Below, piece after piece: positions 25,427 to 33,044 of a DNA stretch of 64,000 bases. The notes below the pieces were generated by a model, which saw only the letters and a program-made list of their open reading frames with translations, did no database searches and was not told where the DNA came from. The position numbers and the translations under genes are program-made. Source of the stretch: Nitrosopumilus adriaticus (GTDB lineage: Archaea > Thermoproteota > Nitrososphaeria > Nitrososphaerales > Nitrosopumilaceae); NCBI RefSeq assembly GCF_000956175.1, contig NZ_CP011070.1:1296147-1360146 (forward strand), written 5' to 3'. Positions within the stretch are counted from its first letter, which is position 1. Every line of letters starts with the position of its first letter.

Positions 25427-26137
25427 ATGAAATTTGTGAAAGCAGTAATTCTTGCCGGAGGTTTAGGCACAAGGCTACAGCCATACACCACATTTCTTCC
25501 AAAACCAATGTTACCATTAGGAGAAAAACCAATTTTAGAGCATCTAATTGAATGGACAAGAAAAAATGGCGTTAAATCAATTGTACTATGTGTTAGTTAT
25601 CTAAGGAAAACAATCGAAGATTATTTTGAAGACGGTAAAAGACTAGGAGTGAATATAGAATATGCAGTTTCAGATAAACCACTTGCAACTGCAGGTCAAC
25701 TAAAAACAGCTGAGAAATTCATCGATGACACTTTTGTTTGCATTTACGGCGACTCAATTTTTAATTTTAGTCTCAGAAATATGATAAAGCAGCATAAACA
25801 AAAAAAAGCATTTGTCACTATGAGTCTAAACGAATACAAAACTAATTTGCCTTATGGAGTAATAGATACGCTGAAGAATGGGAGAGTATCAAGCTGGAAT
25901 GAAAAACCAGAGATAAAGGCAAATGTAAACATGGGGTGTTATGTAATGGAGCCTGAAATTTTAAAATTCATACCAAAAAACAAACCATTTGGAATGGACG
26001 ATGTTATTAAAAAAGCCATGAGTAGAAAAAAAGTAGTTAGCAGTTTTCTTACAAAGAATGGGTTTACAGATATTGGAAATAAAGCATCCTACAAAAAAGC
26101 ATATCAGGAATATATTCAAAAGTTAGGTAAGATCTGA
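25427..26137 (+). CDS. Sugar-1-phosphate nucleotidyltransferase
   Basis: 236 residues, catalytic domain only. N-terminal VILAGGLGTRLQPYT (nucleotide loop with catalytic Arg) and KPMLPLGEKPILEHLI. CIYGDSIF carries the metal Asp, and WNEKPE and GCYVMEPEIL follow. It lacks the left-handed beta-helix of GlmU. Makes an NDP-sugar; which sugar is not clear. Eight bases before a GNA1-like acetyltransferase gene, so UDP-GlcNAc-type sugars are a reasonable inference. Confidence 0.87.
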   Translation: MKFVKAVILAGGLGTRLQPYTTFLPKPMLPLGEKPILEHLIEWTRKNGVKSIVLCVSYLRKTIEDYFEDGKRLGVNIEYAVSDKPLATAGQLKTAEKFIDDTFVCIYGDSIFNFSLRNMIKQHKQKKAFVTMSLNEYKTNLPYGVIDTLKNGRVSSWNEKPEIKANVNMGCYVMEPEILKFIPKNKPFGMDDVIKKAMSRKKVVSSFLTKNGFTDIGNKASYKKAYQEYIQKLGKI

Positions 26138-26145
26138 AAATAAAA

Positions 26146-26583
26146 ATGAGCGATCCAATTATCAGAGAATTAAGAAAAGAAGACCTCTGGAATGGATTTC
26201 TAATTTCACTAGATTCATTAAAAAATGCAAGCAATATCGAAAAATCTAAAGCTGAAGAGATTTTTGAAAAAATTAATTCAAATCCCGATCATATAATAGC
26301 AGTTGCAGAAATAGATGGGAAAATTGTAGGTTCTACAACACTTCTCATAGAATCAAAGTTTATCCATAATGGGGGATTAGTTGGACACATTGAAGATGTG
26401 GTTGTGAATAAAGAATTTCAAGGACAAAGAATAGGAGAGAAAATTATGAATTATTTAATCGAAATATCAAAAAAACGAGGCTGTTACAAGACAATTCTAG
26501 ATTGCACAGATGATGTTAAACCATTTTATGAAAAGCTAGGCTTCAAGCAAGTAGCTAATGAATTAAGGTTGGATCATATCTAG
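26146..26583 (+). CDS. GNAT acetyltransferase, GNA1-like (glucosamine-6-P type)
   Basis: 145 residues. The stretch GHIEDVVVNKEFQGQRIGEKI, then KKRGCYKTILDCTDD and PFYEKLGFK, follows the eukaryotic GNA1 pattern closely, including the acetyl-CoA loop. Likely acetylates glucosamine-6-phosphate, upstream of NDP-GlcNAc formation. Operon with the nucleotidyltransferase. The assignment beyond GNAT is by motif resemblance only. Confidence 0.8.
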   Translation: MSDPIIRELRKEDLWNGFLISLDSLKNASNIEKSKAEEIFEKINSNPDHIIAVAEIDGKIVGSTTLLIESKFIHNGGLVGHIEDVVVNKEFQGQRIGEKIMNYLIEISKKRGCYKTILDCTDDVKPFYEKLGFKQVANELRLDHI

Positions 26584-27032
26584 AAATATTCTTTCTTTGG
26601 ACGTTTCTTTTTTTCTTTCATCAAATAAGCCCCAACAACAATTGCAGGGATGGAGAGAATAATAAACAATATAGGAGTTAACTGAAGATAATCAGTAACA
26701 TAATCATCATTTATTGAATCCAATATGAAATAAGAGGCCAACATCCCTACCAACAAAATTGCACCGCCTGCAACAATGATCATGCCAGTGGGTTTAGAAC
26801 CATAAGTTTTTGTCATTATAAAAGGAACAGCAGCTAAAATTCCAGCAGGACCAGCACCGATTGAATAAAACATGAACAGTTTAGAATCAATAAAGTTCTG
26901 AGTATAAAGATCAGGATGTTGATCATCAATCAGTAAGTATTCCAGAGAAATTATTTGACCAACAAACAGTACAAAAAAAACAAGACTGGTTAATGCAAGC
27001 CAATTTTCAACTCGCATTTTAATTTTAAACAT
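26580..27032 (-). CDS. Small membrane protein, four predicted TM segments
   Basis: 150 residues with hydrophobic segments at about 12-32, 55-75, 84-104 and 118-140, a short extracytoplasmic loop after TM1, and a Lys/Arg-rich cytoplasmic tail (KKKKRPKKEYF). No recognised family. The start may instead be the ATG at 27017. Overlaps the GNA1-like gene by four bases at the 3' ends (convergent). Confidence 0.65.
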   Translation of the reverse strand: MFKIKMRVENWLALTSLVFFVLFVGQIISLEYLLIDDQHPDLYTQNFIDSKLFMFYSIGAGPAGILAAVPFIMTKTYGSKPTGMIIVAGGAILLVGMLASYFILDSINDDYVTDYLQLTPILFIILSIPAIVVGAYLMKEKKKRPKKEYF

Positions 27033-27073
27033 AGTTTAACACAATTTAGTTGATAAATAAACCATTCAAAAAA

Positions 27074-28090
27074 TCAAACAATACCAACCAAGTTGGCTAA
27101 TTCTTTTCTACAAGATGCCCCGAGTTTTTCTGCAGCTTGTTCTGGAGAAACATCATTTAAGAAAATACCATATCCACGTTCTAATCCAGACCAAGATTTT
27201 GTGATAGGATAAACCTCAATGTGCCAATGAATTTGTCGACTGTTTTTCTTTTCAGGGGACAAATGAAAAACAAGGTTATACGATACATTTTTGACAGTTT
27301 TTGACAAACCACCCAAAGTTGCTCTTAAAATTAAAGACAAATCATTAATTTCTTTTTGTGTAATTTTTGAAAAGCTAGTAGTATGTTTTTTTGGGGAAAT
27401 CCAAAACTCATATGGATATGATGGAGACCAAGGACAAAATGCGATAAAGCCTTCAGTTTGAAGAACTTGTCTTGGACCAGCAATTTCTTCATTTACGGTC
27501 TGACACATTGGGCACACTCCTTTTTCATTTAGAATTTTGTGTGATGCCTCGGCTTCACTCTCAATTACTGGAGGAATAGTAGAGAAGGTAAGGAGGTTTA
27601 GGTGAGGGTGAGGATTAGTACTTCCTGCCAAATCACCATGATCACCAAAAATTGAAACGTATGTAACACCTTTTTGAGTATATAACCATCTTAATCTATC
27701 TTGAACAACAACTAGAACGTTTGACCATTGTTCAGGATCAATTGTTGCAAATGTGTCTTTTTCTTTTGGAGATGCAACAACAATGTAATGATATCCATAT
27801 GCTGGTTCACTATAAAATGGCCTATCACTGTAAGAATTTTCTGTATCAATTGAAACAATAGGATTTTTACTTTCAAATACTCTAATTGCCCAACCTTCAA
27901 CATATTCATCCTCATTATCTTGAAGACGTTGTAGCATTCCATCTTTTGCAACAAGTGATAGTACAGAAGGGTTTGTCATGGATTCATTTCCAGGAGCAAA
28001 GGGGGATTTTTTTGGATCAATAATTTTATCTTCTTTTTTGGTTACAATCATGAAACGCTCAGAAACATAATCTTTGCGCATATCCCCCAT
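27074..28090 (-). CDS. Galactose-1-phosphate uridylyltransferase-like (HIT superfamily)
   Basis: About 338 residues from the ATG at 28090 (MGDMRKDYVSERFMIV is the family N-terminus; an extended frame reaches 28177). GSTNPHPHLNLL matches the first half's NPHPH motif, CPMCQTV a zinc site, and QIHWHIEVYP the second half's HxH. Transfers nucleotidyl groups between sugar phosphates via a His-NMP intermediate; an ADP-sugar or UDP-sugar role cannot be separated by eye. Confidence 0.85.
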   Translation of the reverse strand: MGDMRKDYVSERFMIVTKKEDKIIDPKKSPFAPGNESMTNPSVLSLVAKDGMLQRLQDNEDEYVEGWAIRVFESKNPIVSIDTENSYSDRPFYSEPAYGYHYIVVASPKEKDTFATIDPEQWSNVLVVVQDRLRWLYTQKGVTYVSIFGDHGDLAGSTNPHPHLNLLTFSTIPPVIESEAEASHKILNEKGVCPMCQTVNEEIAGPRQVLQTEGFIAFCPWSPSYPYEFWISPKKHTTSFSKITQKEINDLSLILRATLGGLSKTVKNVSYNLVFHLSPEKKNSRQIHWHIEVYPITKSWSGLERGYGIFLNDVSPEQAAEKLGASCRKELANLVGIV

Positions 28091-28319
28091 AATTGTAACT
28101 GAAAGAAAATGTCTGTTAAAACGTTTACTAAGAGATGATATTTTCAAATTAAAAACATATTTTGAAATTAATTTCAATAAAAATTAAAATTCATATTTTG
28201 AGTATTTATGAATAAGCTAAAAATCAAATTTAAAAAATTAATTGATTCCAAATTTTTGATCGCACATTTTGTTGCAAGCTTTAAAGGAGAGCAGCTAAGT
28301 TCCTAAAACAGAGAATATT

Positions 28320-29606
28320 ATGGATAATTCAGATATTCATATGATTTACGTTCTATTAGATGGAGTCGGAGATCTTCCACATCCAGACTTACAAGGAAAA
28401 ACACCATTAGAGGCAGCAAATACTCCGACTTTGGACAAAATTGCAAGCAATGGATGTATTGGAGAGGTGATTTCTGTTGGCAAAGGAATTGCTCCTGAAT
28501 CAGATATTGCTGTTTTCAATATGCTAGGATACAGATTCAATCATGCAGAATATGTAGGAAGAGGAGTCATCGAAGCAATAGGAATTGGTATTGACTTTAA
28601 GGACGGGGATTTAGCATTAAGAGGAAATTATTCCACATTAAATGATGACGAAGTAATTATCGATAGAAGAGCAGGAAGGAATATTGAAAAAGAGGATGCA
28701 GATGGAGTTGCAAAAGAGATTGAAGAAAAAATTAGCCTCTCAAGTCCAGATACATCTGTCGTAGTAGCACCAACAATAGGTCACAGAGTCACAGTCAGAA
28801 TAAGGGCAAACAATAGAAAACTTTCTTCGAAAATCACCAACACAGATCCTGCATATAGCAACATAGGAGGTATGGGAGTAGCAAAAGCAGTGGGAGATTT
28901 CCTAAAAATTGAGAAATGCTTACCATTAGTAGATGATGAAAGTTCAAAATTTACTGCAAATATAGTCAATGAGTTTTCAGAGCAATCAATCAAAATTATG
29001 AAAGAAAGTGAAATTAATAAAAAAAGAAAAGAGCAAGCAAAGAAACAGCTTAGTTGTATTTTACTAAGAGATGCAGGAAACAAATACCCAGATGTGATTC
29101 CAATTAATGAAAAATATTCTATGCAGTTTTCATGTATTGTAGATATGCCAGTAGAGATTGGAATATCAAATGTTCTAAAAATGAAAGCATATGAAGCTGG
29201 AGGATTAACGGATTATGAAGAAAAAGCCAGAGTTGCAGCAAAAGCAATGGAAACTCAAAATTCAATCTATGTCCATCTCAAAGGACCAGATGAATTCGGT
29301 CACGATGGAGATGCAGTTGGAAAAATGAAAAATATTGAAGAGATTGATCAAAGATTTTTCAAAACACTTGTTGAAAACATTGATTCGAGTAAAGTTGCAA
29401 TAGTAATATCTGCTGATCATTCTACACCATGCATTAACAAAGGTCATAGCGATGATCCTGTACCAGTTTTAGTTTCAGCAGATTTTATTAAAAATGACGG
29501 AACTACTAGAATGACTGAAGAGCAAGCAAAGAAAGGAAGTATTGGTCTTCTTCAAGGTGCAGAAGTTGTCCCAAAAGCACTAGAACTAATTAAATCTCAA
29601 ACATAG
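28320..29606 (+). CDS. apgM: 2,3-bisphosphoglycerate-independent phosphoglycerate mutase, archaeal type
   Basis: 428 residues, alkaline-phosphatase superfamily. YVLLDGVGDLPHPDLQGKTPLEAANTP-type N-terminus with metal Asp; PESDIAVFNMLGY holds the catalytic Ser; HLKGPDEFGHDGD and ISADHSTPC are the C-terminal metal sites. Interconverts 3- and 2-phosphoglycerate in gluconeogenesis. The 3' end overlaps the convergent DUF309 gene by 17 bases. Confidence 0.93.
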   Translation: MDNSDIHMIYVLLDGVGDLPHPDLQGKTPLEAANTPTLDKIASNGCIGEVISVGKGIAPESDIAVFNMLGYRFNHAEYVGRGVIEAIGIGIDFKDGDLALRGNYSTLNDDEVIIDRRAGRNIEKEDADGVAKEIEEKISLSSPDTSVVVAPTIGHRVTVRIRANNRKLSSKITNTDPAYSNIGGMGVAKAVGDFLKIEKCLPLVDDESSKFTANIVNEFSEQSIKIMKESEINKKRKEQAKKQLSCILLRDAGNKYPDVIPINEKYSMQFSCIVDMPVEIGISNVLKMKAYEAGGLTDYEEKARVAAKAMETQNSIYVHLKGPDEFGHDGDAVGKMKNIEEIDQRFFKTLVENIDSSKVAIVISADHSTPCINKGHSDDPVPVLVSADFIKNDGTTRMTEEQAKKGSIGLLQGAEVVPKALELIKSQT

Positions 29607-30153
29607 TTAATTTTTTTGCTTGCTGCATTTCAACGCATTTCTTTCTTATTCTATCCACATCAATAGAATGATACATTGAAGGTGAAGAACCTAATTTTTC
29701 CAATGCCCTACTTAACATTCCGATGCCAATATTTTCTTCATTTTCTTGCTGATGTGCAAATGCTACTGCTACTAGAATAATTCCTTGGACTAGCTCCTTT
29801 TCTCTCCCATAGCATTGATTCCAAACACCCTCAAATGCTTCATGACACTCCCAAAATCTCTCATTATTAAAAAAAAAGATCCCATCCTTTATGCCCTTCT
29901 CTTTGTCAATGTGTTCCTCAAAAACATGTCTGACATTATCAAGATCCCCTATAGGGGACAATTTATCAACAAGTGAATCTAGATCTTCTTTTTCAGCAGC
30001 CACATCAAATTCTATAAATTTTGTAGCAACTCTAGCTAGTCTTACTGAGACATTTTTCATATCGGCTGCAAGATCTCTTGCCTTGTGAGCAAGCTCCCTG
30101 CAATTCTGAGGCAAATATTTCTCATTTTTAAAATGAAGAAGATAACGTTCCAC
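29590..30153 (-). CDS. DUF309-family protein
   Basis: About 187 residues if started at GTG 30153, supported by a TTTAAG element centred at ~30180; a TTG at 30198 is the alternative. The C-terminal half has the DUF309 signature FFNNERFWECHEAFEGVW and QGIILVAVAFAHQQ. The N-terminal half is helical (AHKARDLAADMKNVS). DUF309 proteins are small helical, biochemically uncharacterised proteins. It is divergent from the S24e gene. Confidence 0.75.
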   Translation of the reverse strand: MERYLLHFKNEKYLPQNCRELAHKARDLAADMKNVSVRLARVATKFIEFDVAAEKEDLDSLVDKLSPIGDLDNVRHVFEEHIDKEKGIKDGIFFFNNERFWECHEAFEGVWNQCYGREKELVQGIILVAVAFAHQQENEENIGIGMLSRALEKLGSSPSMYHSIDVDRIRKKCVEMQQAKKLTMFEI

Positions 30154-30204
30154 ATTATGATTCAGAAGGATTTTCTTAAATTTCTTCTGGATTTTCAATC
30201 AAGG

Positions 30205-30211
30205 TTTATAT
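30205..30211 (+). promoter_or_regulatory. TATA box for the S24e-S27ae operon
   Basis: TTTATAT is centred 29 bases before the ATG at 30237. Confidence 0.5.
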
Positions 30212-30236
30212 GAAATATCCAAAGGATTTTTGATAC

Positions 30237-30629
30237 ATGTCCATCATCGAGACAATCACAGACGTAGATAATACCTTTCTATCTAGAAGAGAACTTACAT
30301 GTAATTTTGCCGGATTAGGTGGAAAACTAAAAAGTTTAGAGGCAGCAGATATGATTACTAAAGAATTCAAGCTAGATGGCAAAGTGGTAATTCCAATGAG
30401 ACTTAAAACTCATGTAGGACAATCACATGTAACAGGTACTTTCTATGTATACGAAGATGAAGGTCTAGCCAAAAAACATGTTAATCCAACCATCTTCTCC
30501 AGAATTGAAAAAATTAAAACTAAATTGGCAGAAGCTCCTGCAGAAGAAGCATCTGAAGAAACACCTGCAGAGGTGAAAGCAGAAGATGCTGCACCTGAAG
30601 AAGCAAAAACAGAGGAGAAATCTGAATAA
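30237..30629 (+). CDS. rps24e: Ribosomal protein S24e
   Basis: 130 residues. The core (residues ~1-95) matches eS24: [13 protein letters not shown], then [15 protein letters not shown] and [15 protein letters not shown]. An acidic Ala/Glu-rich tail follows ([20 protein letters not shown]-like), longer than in most archaea. The stop and the ATG of S27ae share one base (TAATG). Confidence 0.9.
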   Translation: MSIIETITDVDNTFLSRRELTCNFAGLGGKLKSLEAADMITKEFKLDGKVVIPMRLKTHVGQSHVTGTFYVYEDEGLAKKHVNPTIFSRIEKIKTKLAEAPAEEASEETPAEVKAEDAAPEEAKTEEKSE

Positions 30630-30814
30630 TGCCTGTAGAACAAAAAGGCAAGAAAGGTTCTAGCCCAAATGTTTACAAATATTTTAAAGTAGACGGGGAC
30701 AAAGTTACTAGAATTAAAAAAATTTGTTCGAGATGTGGAAAAGGTGTTTTTATGTCAGAACATAAAGATAGACATACTTGTGGAAAGTGTGGACTAACCG
30801 AATTCAATCAATAA
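30629..30814 (+). CDS. rps27ae: Ribosomal protein S27ae
   Basis: 61 residues. Zinc ribbon with CSRC and CGKC pairs; C-terminal GLTEFN matches eS31 proteins, without the ubiquitin fusion of eukaryotes. Cotranscribed with and overlapping S24e, the usual archaeal order. Confidence 0.93.
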   Translation: MPVEQKGKKGSSPNVYKYFKVDGDKVTRIKKICSRCGKGVFMSEHKDRHTCGKCGLTEFNQ

Positions 30815-30841
30815 TAAAATTATTTTAAAGTAATTTCTTAT

Positions 30842-31549
30842 TTAGTACAATCTTTTTTGTCGAATTTTAGAACTTTTTTCTTCCAACTGTTCAATTTTTG
30901 AAACAAATTCCGGTACAAGTTGTATTTTAGAAAGAGATTCTGCAGATAATTTCACATTATTTGAATCCAAAGAGATGTTTGATTTTGGAAGATTTTTGTC
31001 AGCCCAAAATTTCATCACTTTATCTTCAAGTTTGTAATCACGAAATCCAGATGGGAATTTTTTTGTTATATGATTTAACAAAGTACGATCCTTGAAAACA
31101 ACTTTTGGTTCAAATAACCTGGTTTCATCAGTGTAAACATTTTCAAATAAATTTCCAGATATTTCATCAGACAATAACTCCATCTTGGAGATTTTTCTCA
31201 TTAATTCTAGAAAATGTAAAAATTCATGCGCCAAAATTGCATGAATAGTACCTTTAAGCCCATAAGCAATTAGGGGTGCAGAAATCTGAATTACTACTTG
31301 GAACTTATCATCAAACATTACGGGTATTGTTCTTGCAAAGAGTATTCCAAATTCATAAGAGTTAGGGTTGGGGGAAGACAACACAAGAGAGGGTTCAACA
31401 TATGCAACTGGGTATTTTATGCCAGATGCTTTTTCTATCCTATTAATTCCAGCAACAACTATTGGAAAACGTTCTACTACAAGATCATAGATTTTATCAG
31501 GAATGATTCCTTTAGAATGTGCGTCTTTGAAACGTATTAGCGGATCCAA
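30842..31549 (-). CDS. Putative zinc metallopeptidase (HExxH protein)
   Basis: 235 residues with a clear zincin motif HEFLH at ~108-112 inside the helix HAILAHEFLHFLELM; a downstream acidic segment (LLSDEIS) may give the third ligand. No signal peptide or TM segment, so cytoplasmic. The start is TTG at 31549, preceded by GAGGAG seven bases upstream, a good ribosome-binding site. This implies it is read from an mRNA starting further up (see 31592-31690). Family not recognised; peptidase activity is inferred from the motif only. Confidence 0.65.
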   Translation of the reverse strand: MDPLIRFKDAHSKGIIPDKIYDLVVERFPIVVAGINRIEKASGIKYPVAYVEPSLVLSSPNPNSYEFGILFARTIPVMFDDKFQVVIQISAPLIAYGLKGTIHAILAHEFLHFLELMRKISKMELLSDEISGNLFENVYTDETRLFEPKVVFKDRTLLNHITKKFPSGFRDYKLEDKVMKFWADKNLPKSNISLDSNNVKLSAESLSKIQLVPEFVSKIEQLEEKSSKIRQKRLY

Positions 31550-31551
31550 TA

Positions 31552-31656
31552 TTACTCCTCGACAACTTTGAATGTAAAAGGGTTAATGTGTTTAGGATCT
31601 TGGCTTTCCAGATTTTGCTTTCTTTCTTTTACGAGTTTCAGCCCTTTGATCAGCAT
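31552..31656 (-). CDS. Possible small ORF overlapping in another frame
   Basis: A 34-residue frame (MLIKGLKLVKERKQNLES..., ending INPFTFKVVEE) that ends three bases before the TTG of the metallopeptidase. Its composition looks like real protein, and the frame is open further back to EKKENIKD. It has no promoter of its own; joined to the start at 31690 by removing one A from the A7 run, it gives a 45-residue protein. Either this or the basic frame at 31592-31690 is the true product. Confidence 0.4.
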   Translation of the reverse strand: MLIKGLKLVKERKQNLESQDPKHINPFTFKVVEE

Positions 31657-31690
31657 GTCTTTGATGTTTTCCTTTTTTTCTCATTGGCAT
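31592..31690 (-). CDS. Small very basic ORF (32 aa)
   Basis: MPMRKKGKHQRHADQRAETR then a Lys/Arg-rich end: no hydrophobic core, so nucleic-acid binding if real. The ATG at 31690 has a TTAATT element centred ~28 bases upstream, so transcription probably starts here. The overlapping second frame (31552-31656) is also open; see the finding on this locus. Low confidence in the product. Confidence 0.4.
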   Translation of the reverse strand: MPMRKKGKHQRHADQRAETRKRKKAKSGKPRS

Positions 31691-31788
31691 GATATTTTAC
31701 GATATTCAGAGGTAGTTAATTGTTATCATTTTACTAAACTCAGAAATACACAGAAACGATTTTTTGAGTACGGGGTATCAAGAAAGGG

Positions 31789-31896
31789 TTATTCTGTAAG
31801 AGTTTTTTGAGTCATTTCAAGTGCACAAGTAGTTGAACAGTAAGGACTTGCGCGGTTTTCAAATTCCTTTTCACAATTCATACATCTAGAAATCAA
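31789..31896 (-). CDS. Micro zinc protein (35 aa), CxxC-CxxxC
   Basis: MISRCMNCEKEFENR... then CSTTC. Four Cys in the same layout as the micro-protein at 23476-23571. Start is TTG at 31896 (or the ATG four codons later). It lies seven bases after the ribbon-helix-helix gene on the same strand, so probably cotranscribed. Role unknown. Confidence 0.5.
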   Translation of the reverse strand: MISRCMNCEKEFENRASPYCSTTCALEMTQKTLTE

Positions 31897-31902
31897 GAGA
31901 GA

Positions 31903-32058
31903 TCACTTCATACACTTACGTAGTTCTTCAGAGATCACATGAGAAAAACTTGCTGTGCTATTGGTTTGTTGAATAAGTTTGGCTTGTTTTACTCTTAGTT
32001 TTTTAATTACTTCATCATCTAAAACAACAGTTACACGTTTTTTAGATAAATTACTCAC
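31903..32058 (-). CDS. Ribbon-helix-helix DNA-binding protein (51 aa)
   Basis: MSNLSKKRVTVVLDDEVIKK then KLRVKQAKLIQQTNSTASFSHVISEEL: a beta strand followed by two helices, the CopG/Arc-like pattern (RVTVVLDDEVIKKLR). Start is GTG; a TTTATTTTC element lies ~26 bases upstream. Probably a dimeric transcription regulator of its own region; divergent from the winged-helix gene at 32099. Confidence 0.72.
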   Translation of the reverse strand: MSNLSKKRVTVVLDDEVIKKLRVKQAKLIQQTNSTASFSHVISEELRKCMK

Positions 32059-32098
32059 ATACTATATAATGCAATTATGAAAATAAAGAACACGCCCC

Positions 32099-32428
32099 AT
32101 GGAGAGTTTAGTTAATAAGAAAAAGCAAGAAAAGACACATAGAAAAGCGAGACGAAGTAAGTTGGAGATCTATTACAACATATTAACAGAGTTAAAAAAA
32201 GAATCAAACCTAGAACAAATTAAACCCACAAGAATTCAACAAAAATGCAACATGTCCTATGATAAATTTTCTAAAAACCTTTTAGAATTACAAAAACGAA
32301 AACTTGTTGCAGATGACCAATCACTCAAAATTACGGATAAAGGAATTCAATTAATAAATGACTATAGTAAAATCAACGATTTTTTGGAAAAAATGAAACT
32401 AGATTACATCGAGGAGGAATCAAAATGA
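32099..32428 (+). CDS. Winged-helix transcription regulator
   Basis: 109 residues. A basic start (KKKQEKTHRKARRSK), then a winged helix: SKLEIYYNILTELKK, IKPTRIQQKCNMSYDKFSKNLLELQKRKLV (recognition helix), SLKITDKGIQLINDY (wing). Resembles archaeal ArnR/Sso10a-like regulators. The final four bases overlap the MEDS-domain gene, so the two form a signalling pair. Confidence 0.8.
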   Translation: MESLVNKKKQEKTHRKARRSKLEIYYNILTELKKESNLEQIKPTRIQQKCNMSYDKFSKNLLELQKRKLVADDQSLKITDKGIQLINDYSKINDFLEKMKLDYIEEESK

Positions 32429-33036
32429 AACAAAATAATGAAAACTATCCTCTAGTTAATTACATTAAAAAACTCTCAGATCAAAACCATTTGCTCGTAT
32501 TATATGACAGTATAGAATATGCTCAGATAGTACAAAATCAATTTGTCATCGAAGGCCTCAAAAAAAATGAAACATGTGTAGTGTTCACCCATACTAACCC
32601 CAAGATTATTGAAAAAATTATGCGAGAGGGAGGAATTGATGTAGATTATTACAAGACGAAGGAACTTTTACTAGTATATCCATTAGAAAATATCATTGCA
32701 AATCCTGAAGGCATCGTTCCAGCGTTTAACAAATTGTATAAAGAGATATCAAAAGATTCAAAGCAATCATGTAGATTTATCGGTCGTTTTATTTCAGATA
32801 TTTGTACTAGAGAAGGAATCAAGACAGAAGTAGAATTAGAAAAGATGTTTCATGAAAATTTTGATTCATATAATTGTTCATTCATGTGTAGCTACAGCAT
32901 TGAGGATATTGAAATGCAAGGTAGAAGTTCTTGGATTAAAGAATTATCTAATCATCACCACAAATTAGTATATGCTACAGAACCTGAGTCAGCAGTAGGA
33001 TTTGATTCAGATTTACTCAGTACTTTTGACGAATAG
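32425..33036 (+). CDS. MEDS-domain sensory protein
   Basis: 203 residues resembling the MEDS (DcmR sensory) domain, a KaiC/RecA-like fold without a P-loop: NHLLVLYDSIEYAQIVQNQF, GLKKNETCVVFTHTN, and late Cys-rich NCSFMCSYSIED. In other organisms MEDS domains sense small ligands and control kinases or transcription factors. Coupling to the winged-helix gene (ATGA overlap) suggests it controls that regulator; ligand unknown. Confidence 0.75.
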   Translation: MKQNNENYPLVNYIKKLSDQNHLLVLYDSIEYAQIVQNQFVIEGLKKNETCVVFTHTNPKIIEKIMREGGIDVDYYKTKELLLVYPLENIIANPEGIVPAFNKLYKEISKDSKQSCRFIGRFISDICTREGIKTEVELEKMFHENFDSYNCSFMCSYSIEDIEMQGRSSWIKELSNHHHKLVYATEPESAVGFDSDLLSTFDE

Positions 33037-33044
33037 TGTATTCA

